From Arthrobacter sp. MYb227 (GTDB taxonomy: Bacteria > Actinomycetota > Actinomycetes > Actinomycetales > Micrococcaceae): a stretch of 64,000 nt of DNA. Of the stretch, positions 7,362 to 16,730 are shown one piece after another. A program made the position numbers and the translations under genes. Position 1 is the stretch's first letter; each line of letters starts with the position of its first letter. Location: contig NZ_PCPT01000005.1 in the NCBI RefSeq assembly GCF_002975435.1, forward strand, positions 124,001-188,000. Direction: 5' to 3'. The notes beneath the pieces are model-generated. The model made no database searches. It saw nothing but the letters and a program-made list of their open reading frames with translations, and was not told the origin of the DNA.

Positions 7362-9812
7362 TCATTTCAATTCGGTAAATTTTATCAGTGTTGTATGCGG
7401 CAGGAGGGCAATCAGCTCACTATGTGTTCGTGAATAGTATGAGGGTTCATAATGCACATTTGCAGGGCCCCATGGATGATCCTTCGCACTCAGAATGTTT
7501 GTTTGATCAATTTTTAAGTTAGAGCATGAAAAAATTTCTAAAAATATCTTATCCAAAGTTTCCCAAAATTGATTAAAAGATATCTGATTTGAAAACTTTT
7601 TGAATTCGTATTGATCATAGTAGCCCTTCACGCCACGCGCAGAATTCACGATAATAGTAGTATTTGGTAGATATTTCTCTGCAAAAATTTTGAAATTAAT
7701 TGTCGCTTGTCTGAATAGCGACAGAAATGCTTCGGGCGCAGATTGCCGGGAGTATCTCGAATTCTTGGCTAAAGATGGATAATGATTCGACGTGCCAAGT
7801 TTCCAGGCGTTGTCGGTGATGTAGGAGTTTCCCATCTGAATGCAACCGAACCTGGCATCGGAATAGAAATCAAGCATGATCACATCCGGCTGTTCTGCAC
7901 GGAGTTCCGAGAGATAGGATTTATCGAAGTCTCGCTCGGTAGCAATTCTGCTATGCTCATCCATTCCACCAAGGTCTACTTGGGCCCTCGAGACAGGTTC
8001 AGCCAAGAGAGAGACCAGTGACATTTGATATTGTCCACCGTGGAAGGCATACCTAGATTTCCAGCCGGGCGAAAGCTTGCTGTTGAACAAGTCCCTCGTC
8101 ACACACGACCCAATAACACCAACTGTGAGCTGATTCTTGTCGGTTGTGAAAGATTCCTGGACTTCAATTTCTAAGTTGAGGTCTTTAGTAACGACTAAAT
8201 TTTTTGTGACAGCACTAATGGAGAGCTTATAATTCCCACGGCGCAGCCCATCAAGGTCTATTCCTTCGTATTTGGAGGTTGCGAAGTATGATTTGGAATA
8301 ATCATTCCATTGATCATTAATAATACTCCCGGCATTGGATCTATTTGCATTCGGCAAGGGAATTATTATTGGGGACTCAAGCTGAGTCGAACTATTTAAT
8401 ATGAGATGATAGGAAATATCCCGCCATCCCGGTGTCGGCTGACCCGGGATAATGAAGTAACCCTGGACGTGCAGCATAGAATCCTTCGCCCAACATTTCT
8501 CGAGGGAAAGGTAAGAGCCGTAATCTGCCCTATTGAGCAGACTTCGTTTGGATAGCTGGGCGCCAGCTTCGTTAACGCTTATCTCATAAACGGATGTACC
8601 ACAGATCGTTCTTTGGTAGGTAGAACGATGCGCTTTAACTGCAGCTTCGAATTCTTGTCCTGAATGTTTGGAATGAACAAGAATATCGTAAGTACCGTAC
8701 GCTATATCTGATAGATCGATGCCTTCGTTGCCAAGTGTGGTGAAGCTTGCAAAGTTGTAATCGCATGGTTCGTTTTCGAAATACGAATCAGAAAGACTTG
8801 CGTCCTTAGCAGTTCCAAGCTTGGCCGAAATAGTTTCGCTTGTTCCGTTTAGCATTAATCTGCTAGTGACTTCACCATGTTTATGCGCAGGGAAACCCTT
8901 CGCGAAGGAATGGCCTTCAATGTGGAATCGGTCCCGAACCATTCTTGGTGTTTTGGTTGCAAAAACATGTTCTTTACGAATTCTTACCGATTCTAAATTT
9001 GGTTGGATCTTACTTGAGCCGAAATTGTTGACACCATTGCGCACAGAGCCAAAACGTGGAGCAGCACCTTCTGCTAAAGCATAGAATATCGAGAGTATGA
9101 GGGGAACGTTGTACCAAGTTACCCGATCATGTTGCCGGACTAAGGGGCTGTCAGTTTCAATGTAATTGAAGTTGTGATATTTTTCGAACAGGTGTAGGTG
9201 CGGCAGCACCTCAGTCTTAAACTGATCATCCGCAGGTGAAGTGAACAGGTAGATATTCTTTGAGAGCTGTCGATCAGATTCTAAGGTCGAGGGAAGAAGC
9301 TCATCTAATTGCGAGATTCGTTCTGAGTGCGCTTCAAGCATGCTGTCAAGGACAGCCGGCATGTTCTGTGAAAGATACGAGCCGATCTTGAACTGCGGAA
9401 CGGTCGAAAGTATGTTGTTGAATCCGTATTTCGCACCGTAATACAGTGCGGCACTGCCACCCTTGGAAAATCCAGCCAGTGTAACGTGAATTTTCTCCAA
9501 CCCCATGGACTCCATTTTGGAAGCGATCAAAGAGTAAACTGTGTCGGTTAAATCTTGATTCTTCGAGTATAGATAGTACGAGAAGTCATCGTTAAAATAG
9601 TCTTGAATCCAAAGGATGGCCCCGCGAAGTCCTTGGATCGCAGCTCCATCAAAATCATATGTTTGCTTCTTACGGAAACCCGAAAAGATAACAGTCAAAT
9701 GTTTTCGATCTTGTTTTGCTTTACGGAATTTATATGTGATCGGAATGCCATTAGACGTAAATATTTTCTCGTTCACGTATCTATTCCACATCTTTCGGTT
9801 TCTATAATGCAA
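7362..9812 (-). CDS. Alpha/beta-hydrolase-like protein with two tandem modules and a C-terminal DUF6270 (SGNH-like) domain
   Basis: This 816-residue protein has the architecture of the 541-residue protein at 3256 plus an extra domain. The hydrolase part has a strand LTVIFSGF, an elbow GFSKGG (Ser116), a probable acid Asp195 and a probable base His228. Two beta-rich modules follow (about 290-410 and 450-555) with the pattern DYxxxxFxT, GIDL, GxY. From about residue 562 a DUF6270-type domain begins with VIGSCVTRDLF and closes with DHPWGPANVHYEPSYY, where GSC and the Asp-His pair are the expected active-site-like positions. DUF6270 proteins occur in polysaccharide loci and resemble SGNH esterases or acyltransferases. 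I infer modification of a surface polymer. ATG at residue 8 is an alternative start. The gene is AT-rich. Confidence 0.62.
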   Translation of the reverse strand: MHYRNRKMWNRYVNEKIFTSNGIPITYKFRKAKQDRKHLTVIFSGFRKKQTYDFDGAAIQGLRGAILWIQDYFNDDFSYYLYSKNQDLTDTVYSLIASKMESMGLEKIHVTLAGFSKGGSAALYYGAKYGFNNILSTVPQFKIGSYLSQNMPAVLDSMLEAHSERISQLDELLPSTLESDRQLSKNIYLFTSPADDQFKTEVLPHLHLFEKYHNFNYIETDSPLVRQHDRVTWYNVPLILSIFYALAEGAAPRFGSVRNGVNNFGSSKIQPNLESVRIRKEHVFATKTPRMVRDRFHIEGHSFAKGFPAHKHGEVTSRLMLNGTSETISAKLGTAKDASLSDSYFENEPCDYNFASFTTLGNEGIDLSDIAYGTYDILVHSKHSGQEFEAAVKAHRSTYQRTICGTSVYEISVNEAGAQLSKRSLLNRADYGSYLSLEKCWAKDSMLHVQGYFIIPGQPTPGWRDISYHLILNSSTQLESPIIIPLPNANRSNAGSIINDQWNDYSKSYFATSKYEGIDLDGLRRGNYKLSISAVTKNLVVTKDLNLEIEVQESFTTDKNQLTVGVIGSCVTRDLFNSKLSPGWKSRYAFHGGQYQMSLVSLLAEPVSRAQVDLGGMDEHSRIATERDFDKSYLSELRAEQPDVIMLDFYSDARFGCIQMGNSYITDNAWKLGTSNHYPSLAKNSRYSRQSAPEAFLSLFRQATINFKIFAEKYLPNTTIIVNSARGVKGYYDQYEFKKFSNQISFNQFWETLDKIFLEIFSCSNLKIDQTNILSAKDHPWGPANVHYEPSYYSRTHSELIALLPHTTLIKFTELK

Positions 9813-9988
9813 ACATTCTGAGTATCAGCAATACGGATATGCATGTTTGTCCCGGCATGGATTTCGTGCCGAACAGTTCATTTTACCTACCCTGTGGTGG
9901 AAGACTGGACACGTTTGTTGTGTGTAGCTCCAGATTCCAATTAGCTGGTGAAGTCTAGCTATTCCACTTGTAAGGGATGTTTCAGAAG

Positions 9989-12151
9989 TTAGGCAAGCTG
10001 ATTCATTTCAGTGGATTTTGAGCGTATTTTGTAGAATTGGCTCATCGGTGTCTCCACAATCGATAGTTCGACCCAGGCAGCTTCTTCGATTTCTTTGTTA
10101 GACGTAAGGGCAGCAAGACGTGCGATAGATGTCAGAAGATAAACGTCTGCATGCTTCAACTCAGAAGTCGATTGGAAATCGTAAAGCGGAAGTGCAAACT
10201 CGAGAGCACGGGAATATTCACTAAAAATCTCTGTGTTGCGCATCAGTTCTATGCGCAATGACTTTTCGAGCTTTTTGCTGATCGACGGCCGTGATAGAAG
10301 CAGAGTCTTTTCTGCACTTGTAATGAGCTCCATCGCGCTATCGTTCTTCTGGCGCATGTTAGCGGTGGAACGAAGCTGAGCGATTCGCAGCCTGCATTCA
10401 GTTTCTGCTGAAACTGGAGAGTGTTTCACTAACAAAGATTCGGCGGACTCCACACATTCGCGATCGCGCCCAAGAGTATATAGTGCATCGATTTCTCGCA
10501 ACGTGAGGTCCGCAAGGAGCTCGTTATTCGAGAATCCGGCATTTACCAAAACATTACGCTGCTTTCGCAGGCGCTTGACTGCTGTCTTGGGATCGACGAT
10601 TTCCAATAGTCTACAAAGAGTGTAGTTTGCTGCTACATACTCAAAGCTCGCCGCTGTGTATTTCCGTTCGACATCGAGCACCCAGAGTTTCATTGATTCA
10701 GGGTTGGAATCTGAAATGTTGGTGGAACTTAACATCTTGCTGGCCTGGCCGAGAATCAAACTACTCTGCGCGAGAACCAAATCCGAGAAGACTACGTACC
10801 GTTCCTCTGAGGTAAGAGACGTCGGAAGCTCTTCGCTGTTCACGTCCCTGCTGAGGTTGAAGCGATGGTACCAATTTGTCAGAACCTGCATTTCCGAGCT
10901 TCGCTTGTCGGAAAGATCTTGAGAAGTAAGATGGTCCGCAAGTAACTCGAGACTTGACTTCACCAAGCCCATTCTTCCCTCATACAAACCTCGCCTGATC
11001 ATTGAGTTCAAGTGCTGTTCAACGGTGGTGTGGCATGTGTCATGACTCAAGGCCGATTCTTTGCCGTGCTCGTCAGGCTTGTAGATCTCTTGAAGAGTAT
11101 GTAGCGACAACGAAACAGATTTGTGAAGCTCATCATCGATTCTGAGCGGATCCGTAGTTGCGAATTGGGATTTTGCAAACTTCATAATGTTTGCGACGGA
11201 CCACGTCGAGAGTCCCTGGAGAAAGGTGATTGCCCGCAATGGTGTCCAAATGGGCGAACTAGCGACGGCAGTCGGAAGCTTCTGGTAAAAGTTACTGAGT
11301 GCCGCAACCAAGTCTTCAAAGTTCTCGTGTTCAGCGAAAAGTCTGGGATCGATAATGTCAGCGGTAGCTATTGACCAAAAATTGATTAGCTGCCGTATGT
11401 CTTCAGCGACAAGGGACTCAGCACCACTTGGAAAGCTAACCAATTCTAAAGCTAGAATGTGCGCTAGGAGAACTTTGTCAGAAACAAGGCTCATGTTTTC
11501 TGCCAAAGTCATTGCCTCCTCAAACAGCTGCGTTGAGGAGGAATGTCCACGCCAAGACGAAATTACCCGTAGGAGCTCTGAATGGTAGTGCTTGCCTTCA
11601 ATAAGGTCAGAAATTTTTGATGCTACGAAGAGATTGCTTGAGTCAGATTGATTTGACGCCTCGGGCGCCGTTTCATTAGCTAAATGCGATGGCTCCGTTA
11701 ACCACGATTGCGTGCCCGAATATATAGCCAACGTGAGTAATTCTTCACCATCAATGTCAGTGGTATAATCTGCTTGTTTTGCGAATTCTTTACACCAATG
11801 AAGGTACTTTTCAACTTCGCCGTATTGACCAAGACGGTTCGTGAGTCGAAGTAGCTTCAAATTTAGTGTCAATAAATACGGTGTTGAGCCAAGATCAATA
11901 GACCGTGAGAGGCTATCTAAGCGGTCCATGGCTTCCTGGTACTGCCCATCCTGGACCAAAGCATCTGCCGCAATAAGCCATGCGCGCAGAGCCTCATCCG
12001 ATGTGACGCCAAGACGCCGAGTGCTCGAACGTGCTTCTGTAACTAGGTGGTGCTCATTGCGATCAACAGCATTCATTGGCATGTATCTAGGTGTTCCCTG
12101 CTCTGGCTTTGGTTTCATCCAAGTATAGAATGAATTCGCGAGTCCTGACAC
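9989..12151 (-). CDS. Hypothetical all-helical protein (TPR-like), 720 residues
   Basis: I do not recognise a named family. The sequence is almost wholly predicted alpha-helical, with recurring pairs such as ALRAWLIAADALVQDGQYQ and LLRLTNRLGQYGEVEKYLHW that resemble degenerate tetratricopeptide repeats, both near the N-terminus and around residues 480-640. There is no signal peptide or membrane segment, so it is probably a cytoplasmic scaffold or binding protein. The start is taken as GTG at 12151; ATG codons at residues 12, 24 and 26 are alternatives. It diverges from the GT2-TagF gene with about 90 bases between them and follows the hydrolase-DUF6270 gene's direction, which suggests that it serves the same surface-polymer island. 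Confidence 0.55.
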   Translation of the reverse strand: MSGLANSFYTWMKPKPEQGTPRYMPMNAVDRNEHHLVTEARSSTRRLGVTSDEALRAWLIAADALVQDGQYQEAMDRLDSLSRSIDLGSTPYLLTLNLKLLRLTNRLGQYGEVEKYLHWCKEFAKQADYTTDIDGEELLTLAIYSGTQSWLTEPSHLANETAPEASNQSDSSNLFVASKISDLIEGKHYHSELLRVISSWRGHSSSTQLFEEAMTLAENMSLVSDKVLLAHILALELVSFPSGAESLVAEDIRQLINFWSIATADIIDPRLFAEHENFEDLVAALSNFYQKLPTAVASSPIWTPLRAITFLQGLSTWSVANIMKFAKSQFATTDPLRIDDELHKSVSLSLHTLQEIYKPDEHGKESALSHDTCHTTVEQHLNSMIRRGLYEGRMGLVKSSLELLADHLTSQDLSDKRSSEMQVLTNWYHRFNLSRDVNSEELPTSLTSEERYVVFSDLVLAQSSLILGQASKMLSSTNISDSNPESMKLWVLDVERKYTAASFEYVAANYTLCRLLEIVDPKTAVKRLRKQRNVLVNAGFSNNELLADLTLREIDALYTLGRDRECVESAESLLVKHSPVSAETECRLRIAQLRSTANMRQKNDSAMELITSAEKTLLLSRPSISKKLEKSLRIELMRNTEIFSEYSRALEFALPLYDFQSTSELKHADVYLLTSIARLAALTSNKEIEEAAWVELSIVETPMSQFYKIRSKSTEMNQLA

Positions 12152-12240
12152 TTCGCAGACGATGAAGACACTTTCTATGGGTCATTTCCTGCTCTTGATC
12201 GGTTAGCGAACGGACTGAAACGACAAATAAAGGTAGTTTG

Positions 12241-14967
12241 ATGAATGATCCCCTGATTAGTGTAATTCTTGCTGTATACGATGTTGAAGAGTACGTAGAA
12301 GCGACGTTGACTTCGTTGGACAGGCAGACATATGAATCGAAGAATCTTGAATTCATTATCGTGAATGATGGTTCAACGGATATGAGCCTGGAGAAAGTCA
12401 CTCGTTGGGCGAAGGATAAGTCAAACGTCACAGTTATATCGCAAGAGAACCAAGGTGCAGGTGCGGCTCGTAAAGCCGCGCTAGAGCTGGTTACAGGCGA
12501 TTGGGTCACGGTGGTAGACCCCGATGACATTCTCGACCGTGATTATTTTTCTGCAATAGCCCGTTTCATTAAACGGGACGAATCCAACGTTGCAGATATG
12601 TTGATTACGAGGATTCTTGTACTAAACGGTACAACGGGCCGCGTACAAGATACGCACCCACTGGCCTACCGTTTCAAGAACGGCAGCAGATTAGTCTCCC
12701 TAAAGGATGAACCTAGCTGCATTCAGCTCGGTGCGACAGCAGTATTAAGAGTTGCTCGATTGAGGGACTCCGGCCTCACATACGACCCAAGAATTGAGCC
12801 TACATTCGAAGACGCACATTTGCTAGGACGCTATCTGGCCACTACGGCAGAGCCAGTTGTTGGTGTTGTTGCCGATGCGAAATATTACTATCGGAAACGC
12901 TTCGACCAGTCCTCTCTCGTTCAGAGCAGCTGGAGTACTGAAGACCGCTACAGCACTGTATTAGAACTAGGTTACCTAGACATGCTGCGTCAAGTTACCA
13001 ACAAGCTTGGTGAGACGCCGGTTTGGGCACAAACAATCGTTCTATATGACATTGCTTGGTATTTTAAGGAAGACACTCAACAGCATTCGAGAACTGCATG
13101 GATCTCGGGCGAGTTGCGAGATAATTTCATCAACAGCCTATACGAGATTTTTTCTTATATTGATAAAGAAACGATTGAAAATTTCTCCGTAAATCCGATC
13201 TGGTGGTCCCTTCGCCAGACGATACTGTCTTATTTCAAGGCCGACTATTTGAACAGTGCGCGAACTGTTCAATGGGGTAGCAATACCCAAACGGGATCAA
13301 ACCAGTACTGCATTCTTTACAGCGGTATCGAACCCGAACTTCAGATCTTTGTCGATGGCCTTGAAATCCAACCAACCAAAGACGATTACACGACGCACTC
13401 CTATTTTGGTATTCCCATGATGGTCGAGCGAAATATCACTATTGGTCACCCCGGCAGCGTCAGAATCTTGATTGATGGGAATAAAGCTCAAATTGAAAGA
13501 GCAGGAACTTCCACGCCGGCGCCAAAACCGGCCAACGCACGGTACAGGCTCGCGCCAATTCATGCGCAAGGGCAGAAATCGGTGCTGGCGAAGATTTCTG
13601 GGCGGGTCATTGGTACTGGAAGAATTGAAAAATTTGAGGGCATCTCTAAAAAAGCATCCTCAAAGCTTAGATACGTGACTACACGTCTAGAAGTCGAAAG
13701 TCTAGCGCTTTCTCTGCCGGTTGCTAAAGTTCTTGGAAACGCTGGCGTGACTGTTGCTAACAAACGAGCAGCAAAAGTCCGAGAGCTGAAGGAACAAGAA
13801 CACGCTACACAACTCAAGAAAATTGCTGCAAAGAGTGAGATCAGAGAACGCTATAGGGATGCCTGGGTTGTCATGGACCGTCCAATGCGTGCGGATGATA
13901 ACGGTGAACATCTTTATCGTTATTTGCTGACCGAGCGGGAGGATGTAAATGCGTTTTTCTTGCTGAGTAAGAACTCATCCGATTGGTCGAGGCTTAAATC
14001 TGAGGGCTTCCGACTCGTCGATTATGCCTCAGACGAAGCGGTATCGCTACTGCTGAATGCAAAATTTAGAATGTCTTCCGACGCAGTTGCCGAGGTAATG
14101 TACCCGATTTCCCGCAGATACTATGATTTGTCGAAATCAAAGTTCATCTTCTTGCAGCATGGAGTGACTAAGGATGACTTGTCTCGTTGGCTAAATCCGA
14201 AGAAGCTCGATGGTGTTATCTGCGCAACCCAAGCTGAATATGATTCATTTGTAGGGATAAACTCTCCCTATACAATTCGGAAACATCAGGCACTACTTTC
14301 TGGGTTCCCACGCTTTGATGGACTCCACCGCGCGCAGCAGTCTCTGGAAAACGATCCGGATCTACTCCTCATTATGCCGACATGGCGGCAGTACCTTCGC
14401 GACGAAATTGCGAGCGCTTCGAATGAGGAGGAAGCCCGAGATATCTTTTCGAACTCTGAATTCGGTGAAAATTGGCTGCAGTTCCTGCGAGCTCCCGAGC
14501 TGAGCCAAATTGCTCAGCGCTCTGGACTCAAAATTGGTTTTATCGCTCATCCCGCTTTTGCTAGCATGATCGAGTACCTGGATGTTCCTTCGTATGTCGA
14601 AGTTCTCGAGCCTGAAGTCCACGGTTTTCAGAACCTATTAGCTCGCGCGGCAGTTTTTATAACCGACTATTCTTCGGTCGCGTTCGATACAGCAAACCTC
14701 GGTATTCCGGTTGTTTATTTCCAGTTTGATCCGGAACAGATGTTCGGTGGTGGCCATAACTTTAGGCGTGGATATTTCGACTATTCATCAGATGGTTTTG
14801 GCCCAGTGTGCGCAACAGCCGCAGATGCAATTGCTGCGCTGGAAGAGTCTTTAGATTCTAATAGTGCTGAATACCTAGAGGAATACCGTAGAAGGACGAC
14901 CGCCGCATTTGCATTCCAAGATACCGAAAACTCAAAACGTGTTGCGGAAATGATCGAGCGACTCTAA
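12241..14967 (+). CDS. Bifunctional GT2 glycosyltransferase / CDP-glycerol glycerophosphotransferase-like protein
   Basis: Residues 5-220 form a GT-A family 2 glycosyltransferase. The start LISVILAVYD is followed by IIVNDGSTD and the metal-binding VVDPDD near 93-96. The middle (about 330-530) is a poorly conserved linker that ends in a basic helical stretch. Residues from about 540 to the end form a TagF/TagB-type GT-B domain: LQHGVTKDD, MPTWRQYL, AHPAF and TDYSSVAFD with the Ser-Ser pair that contacts substrate. Such fusions polymerise or prime teichoic-acid-like chains at the inner membrane face. ATG at 12241 is preferred, with GGTAG a few bases upstream, over the adjacent TTG. It faces away from the 720-residue gene. 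Confidence 0.82.
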   Translation: MNDPLISVILAVYDVEEYVEATLTSLDRQTYESKNLEFIIVNDGSTDMSLEKVTRWAKDKSNVTVISQENQGAGAARKAALELVTGDWVTVVDPDDILDRDYFSAIARFIKRDESNVADMLITRILVLNGTTGRVQDTHPLAYRFKNGSRLVSLKDEPSCIQLGATAVLRVARLRDSGLTYDPRIEPTFEDAHLLGRYLATTAEPVVGVVADAKYYYRKRFDQSSLVQSSWSTEDRYSTVLELGYLDMLRQVTNKLGETPVWAQTIVLYDIAWYFKEDTQQHSRTAWISGELRDNFINSLYEIFSYIDKETIENFSVNPIWWSLRQTILSYFKADYLNSARTVQWGSNTQTGSNQYCILYSGIEPELQIFVDGLEIQPTKDDYTTHSYFGIPMMVERNITIGHPGSVRILIDGNKAQIERAGTSTPAPKPANARYRLAPIHAQGQKSVLAKISGRVIGTGRIEKFEGISKKASSKLRYVTTRLEVESLALSLPVAKVLGNAGVTVANKRAAKVRELKEQEHATQLKKIAAKSEIRERYRDAWVVMDRPMRADDNGEHLYRYLLTEREDVNAFFLLSKNSSDWSRLKSEGFRLVDYASDEAVSLLLNAKFRMSSDAVAEVMYPISRRYYDLSKSKFIFLQHGVTKDDLSRWLNPKKLDGVICATQAEYDSFVGINSPYTIRKHQALLSGFPRFDGLHRAQQSLENDPDLLLIMPTWRQYLRDEIASASNEEEARDIFSNSEFGENWLQFLRAPELSQIAQRSGLKIGFIAHPAFASMIEYLDVPSYVEVLEPEVHGFQNLLARAAVFITDYSSVAFDTANLGIPVVYFQFDPEQMFGGGHNFRRGYFDYSSDGFGPVCATAADAIAALEESLDSNSAEYLEEYRRRTTAAFAFQDTENSKRVAEMIERL

Positions 14968-15302
14968 ATCTTGCGATGTAGTAATAGTCGTGGTTTGGAT
15001 CGCTTTGCCGCATGATCTGTCTTGGTCTGGCCTTTGGAAGAGTCGCCAATTTCAGATCCCTACAGGGAAATTCTGAGGCGACTGGTTCTCCGATGTATCA
15101 GATAGGTTGCGTCTGGAATTTGGATCCCCACCTGCAATTCGTGGGGATGATGACTAACCAAAATGATATCTTTATACGGCATTCGCGTAGGCTTGGTAGG
15201 CATCCACGGCCTAAGAAGTCTTGGTCGCGGATGCGGCGCGCGGCGTGTGAACCATCGATTTCCTACATGGTCAATGTTAATTTAACGCGTTAGGCGGTCT
15301 TC
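14968..15302. other. Gap without a recognisable gene, one weak hairpin
   Basis: I see no credible coding sequence between the GT2-TagF gene and the ISL3 element. A small inverted repeat, ATCCCCAC at 15124-15131 with GTGGGGAT at 15141-15148, could act as a terminator for the upstream gene but is not followed by a T-run. Confidence 0.45.
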
Positions 15303-15310
15303 GGTAAAGG

Positions 15311-16730
15311 GGCTCTTCGGCTTTGGGCGTGGTGACCGGATGTTCAGCACGGTCTGAGGTCGCGTGCCGAAAACAATAATATCCGTAGTCGGTAGTTCTC
15401 GTGGTTGATGTATCCGCGTCCCATCCGTTTGAAGTTCTTAGCCGTCAAGTTCGCCGCTTCACTTCGGGCATTGGCCAGCTAAGGTGAGGCAGTAGGTTTC
15501 GAGTTCTTTCTTCCATGCGGTGAAGGTGCGCAGCAACGACTTGGCCTCGTCCAGGCCGGAGGCTTTCACCGAGGCTGAGAGTTTTTCCCAGCCAGCGGCG
15601 AAGGCTTCGGGTGTATTGCTTTTCAGCAGGTCCCGCACGTGTTCCTTGATGGCATAGACCACCACGAGTTCGGTATCTGATTCAAGGATTTCCTTCAGGC
15701 GCCCGGTCTGCTTCACGAAAGAGGTTCTCCAGGTTATAGGTCAAGAGTTTGCGGTATTTGTAGGCCGGATCGATGTTCCTTCCACGACGTCCATGCAAGT
15801 CGTGGGCGCGGCGTTGCCGCACCGCGGTAAGCATCTGATGAGCACGTTGGACGATATGAAAACAATCCACCGAAATCTTCGCCTCCGGCAAAGACTCATG
15901 GATGGCCTTGCGGAACTCGGCGGACAAATGGAAACGAAACATGGCCAATGTTTCGCTTCCATACTTCGGGGCGTTGAGCCATCCAAGTAGTCACGGCTGC
16001 ACCGTGGCGTCCGTCAATGACATCAAGGATCCTGCCGGTTTCCAGATCCGTAAAAACAATCGACCACGGCTCCAACCGGATAGCTTTTCCCGAAGCTCCC
16101 AGCACGTAGCGGATCCTCCTGAACCGGTGTTCATCGATCCCGAGCCGGCGCACCAGGCACTGATCAACATCCAACAAGATGTGTTCGGTGGCAAAAGCCT
16201 TGCGCAGCACGGTGGGCCAAGCGACCTGGTTGGCTTGGGCAATCCCGGTGATGGTGCGGATCTCGGTCACACAGTCCTCAACAATTTTGCCTACCAAACG
16301 GGTAGTCAGGCGTGAGCGTCAGGGGGATTTGCTCGGTGACTTGAACGAAGGTTTTCTTCGCGCACGTTTCTTCGAGGCACACCAGCCGACGTTTCTTCAC
16401 CCATAGGACCAAGTCTTTGCCGCCGGTGTCGATGTCCTTGACTCGGTGCACCGGGCGAGCCTGGACCCGCCGTGAAAACACCCCACAGGTAGGGCAGGCA
16501 GCTTCGCGGTTGATTGGTTCCACCAGCACCGAACGCGAGGGCCCCACCCGCTCACTGCTGAGCACCGCATAGTCATCAAGATTCAACAGAATCGACGCAG
16601 CATCAACTGCGCCAGTATCCTTATACATGGCTCGTAGTCCTTGGAAATATGTTGTTTAGAGAACATCCATATTTCCGTAGAGCTGCGAGCCTTACTTATT
16701 TGATGACACCACGCCCAAAGTCCGAGAGCC
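15311..16730 (-). mobile_element. ISL3-family insertion sequence with inverted repeats and 8-bp target repeat
   Basis: The ends are 24-base imperfect inverted repeats: GGCTCTTCGGCTTTGGGCGT... at 15311 and, on the other strand from 16730, GGCTCTCGGACTTTGGGCGT..., both continuing GGTG. Outside them lie GGTAAAGG (15303-15310) and GGTAAAAG (16731-16738). This is an 8-base direct repeat with one difference, the size known for ISL3 targets. The length of 1420 bases is normal for the family. The transposase inside is frameshifted. Confidence 0.85.
15459..16628 (-). pseudogene. ISL3-family transposase, multiple frameshifts
   Basis: The protein starts with a zinc-finger region (ACPTCGVFSRRVQ, RPVHRVKDI), then KKRRLVCLEETC. 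It continues in other frames through EIRTITGIAQANQVAW, the DDE core (EPWSIVFTDLETGRILDVID, then KISVDCFHIVQRAHQ) and RLKEILESDTELVVVYA near the end. Four overlapping open pieces in three frames (breaks near 16300, 15920 and 15700) are needed to read it, so no active transposase is made. The last piece reads through the normal end at about 15459. It is similar to, but much better kept than, the remnant at 5016-7205. Confidence 0.87.
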
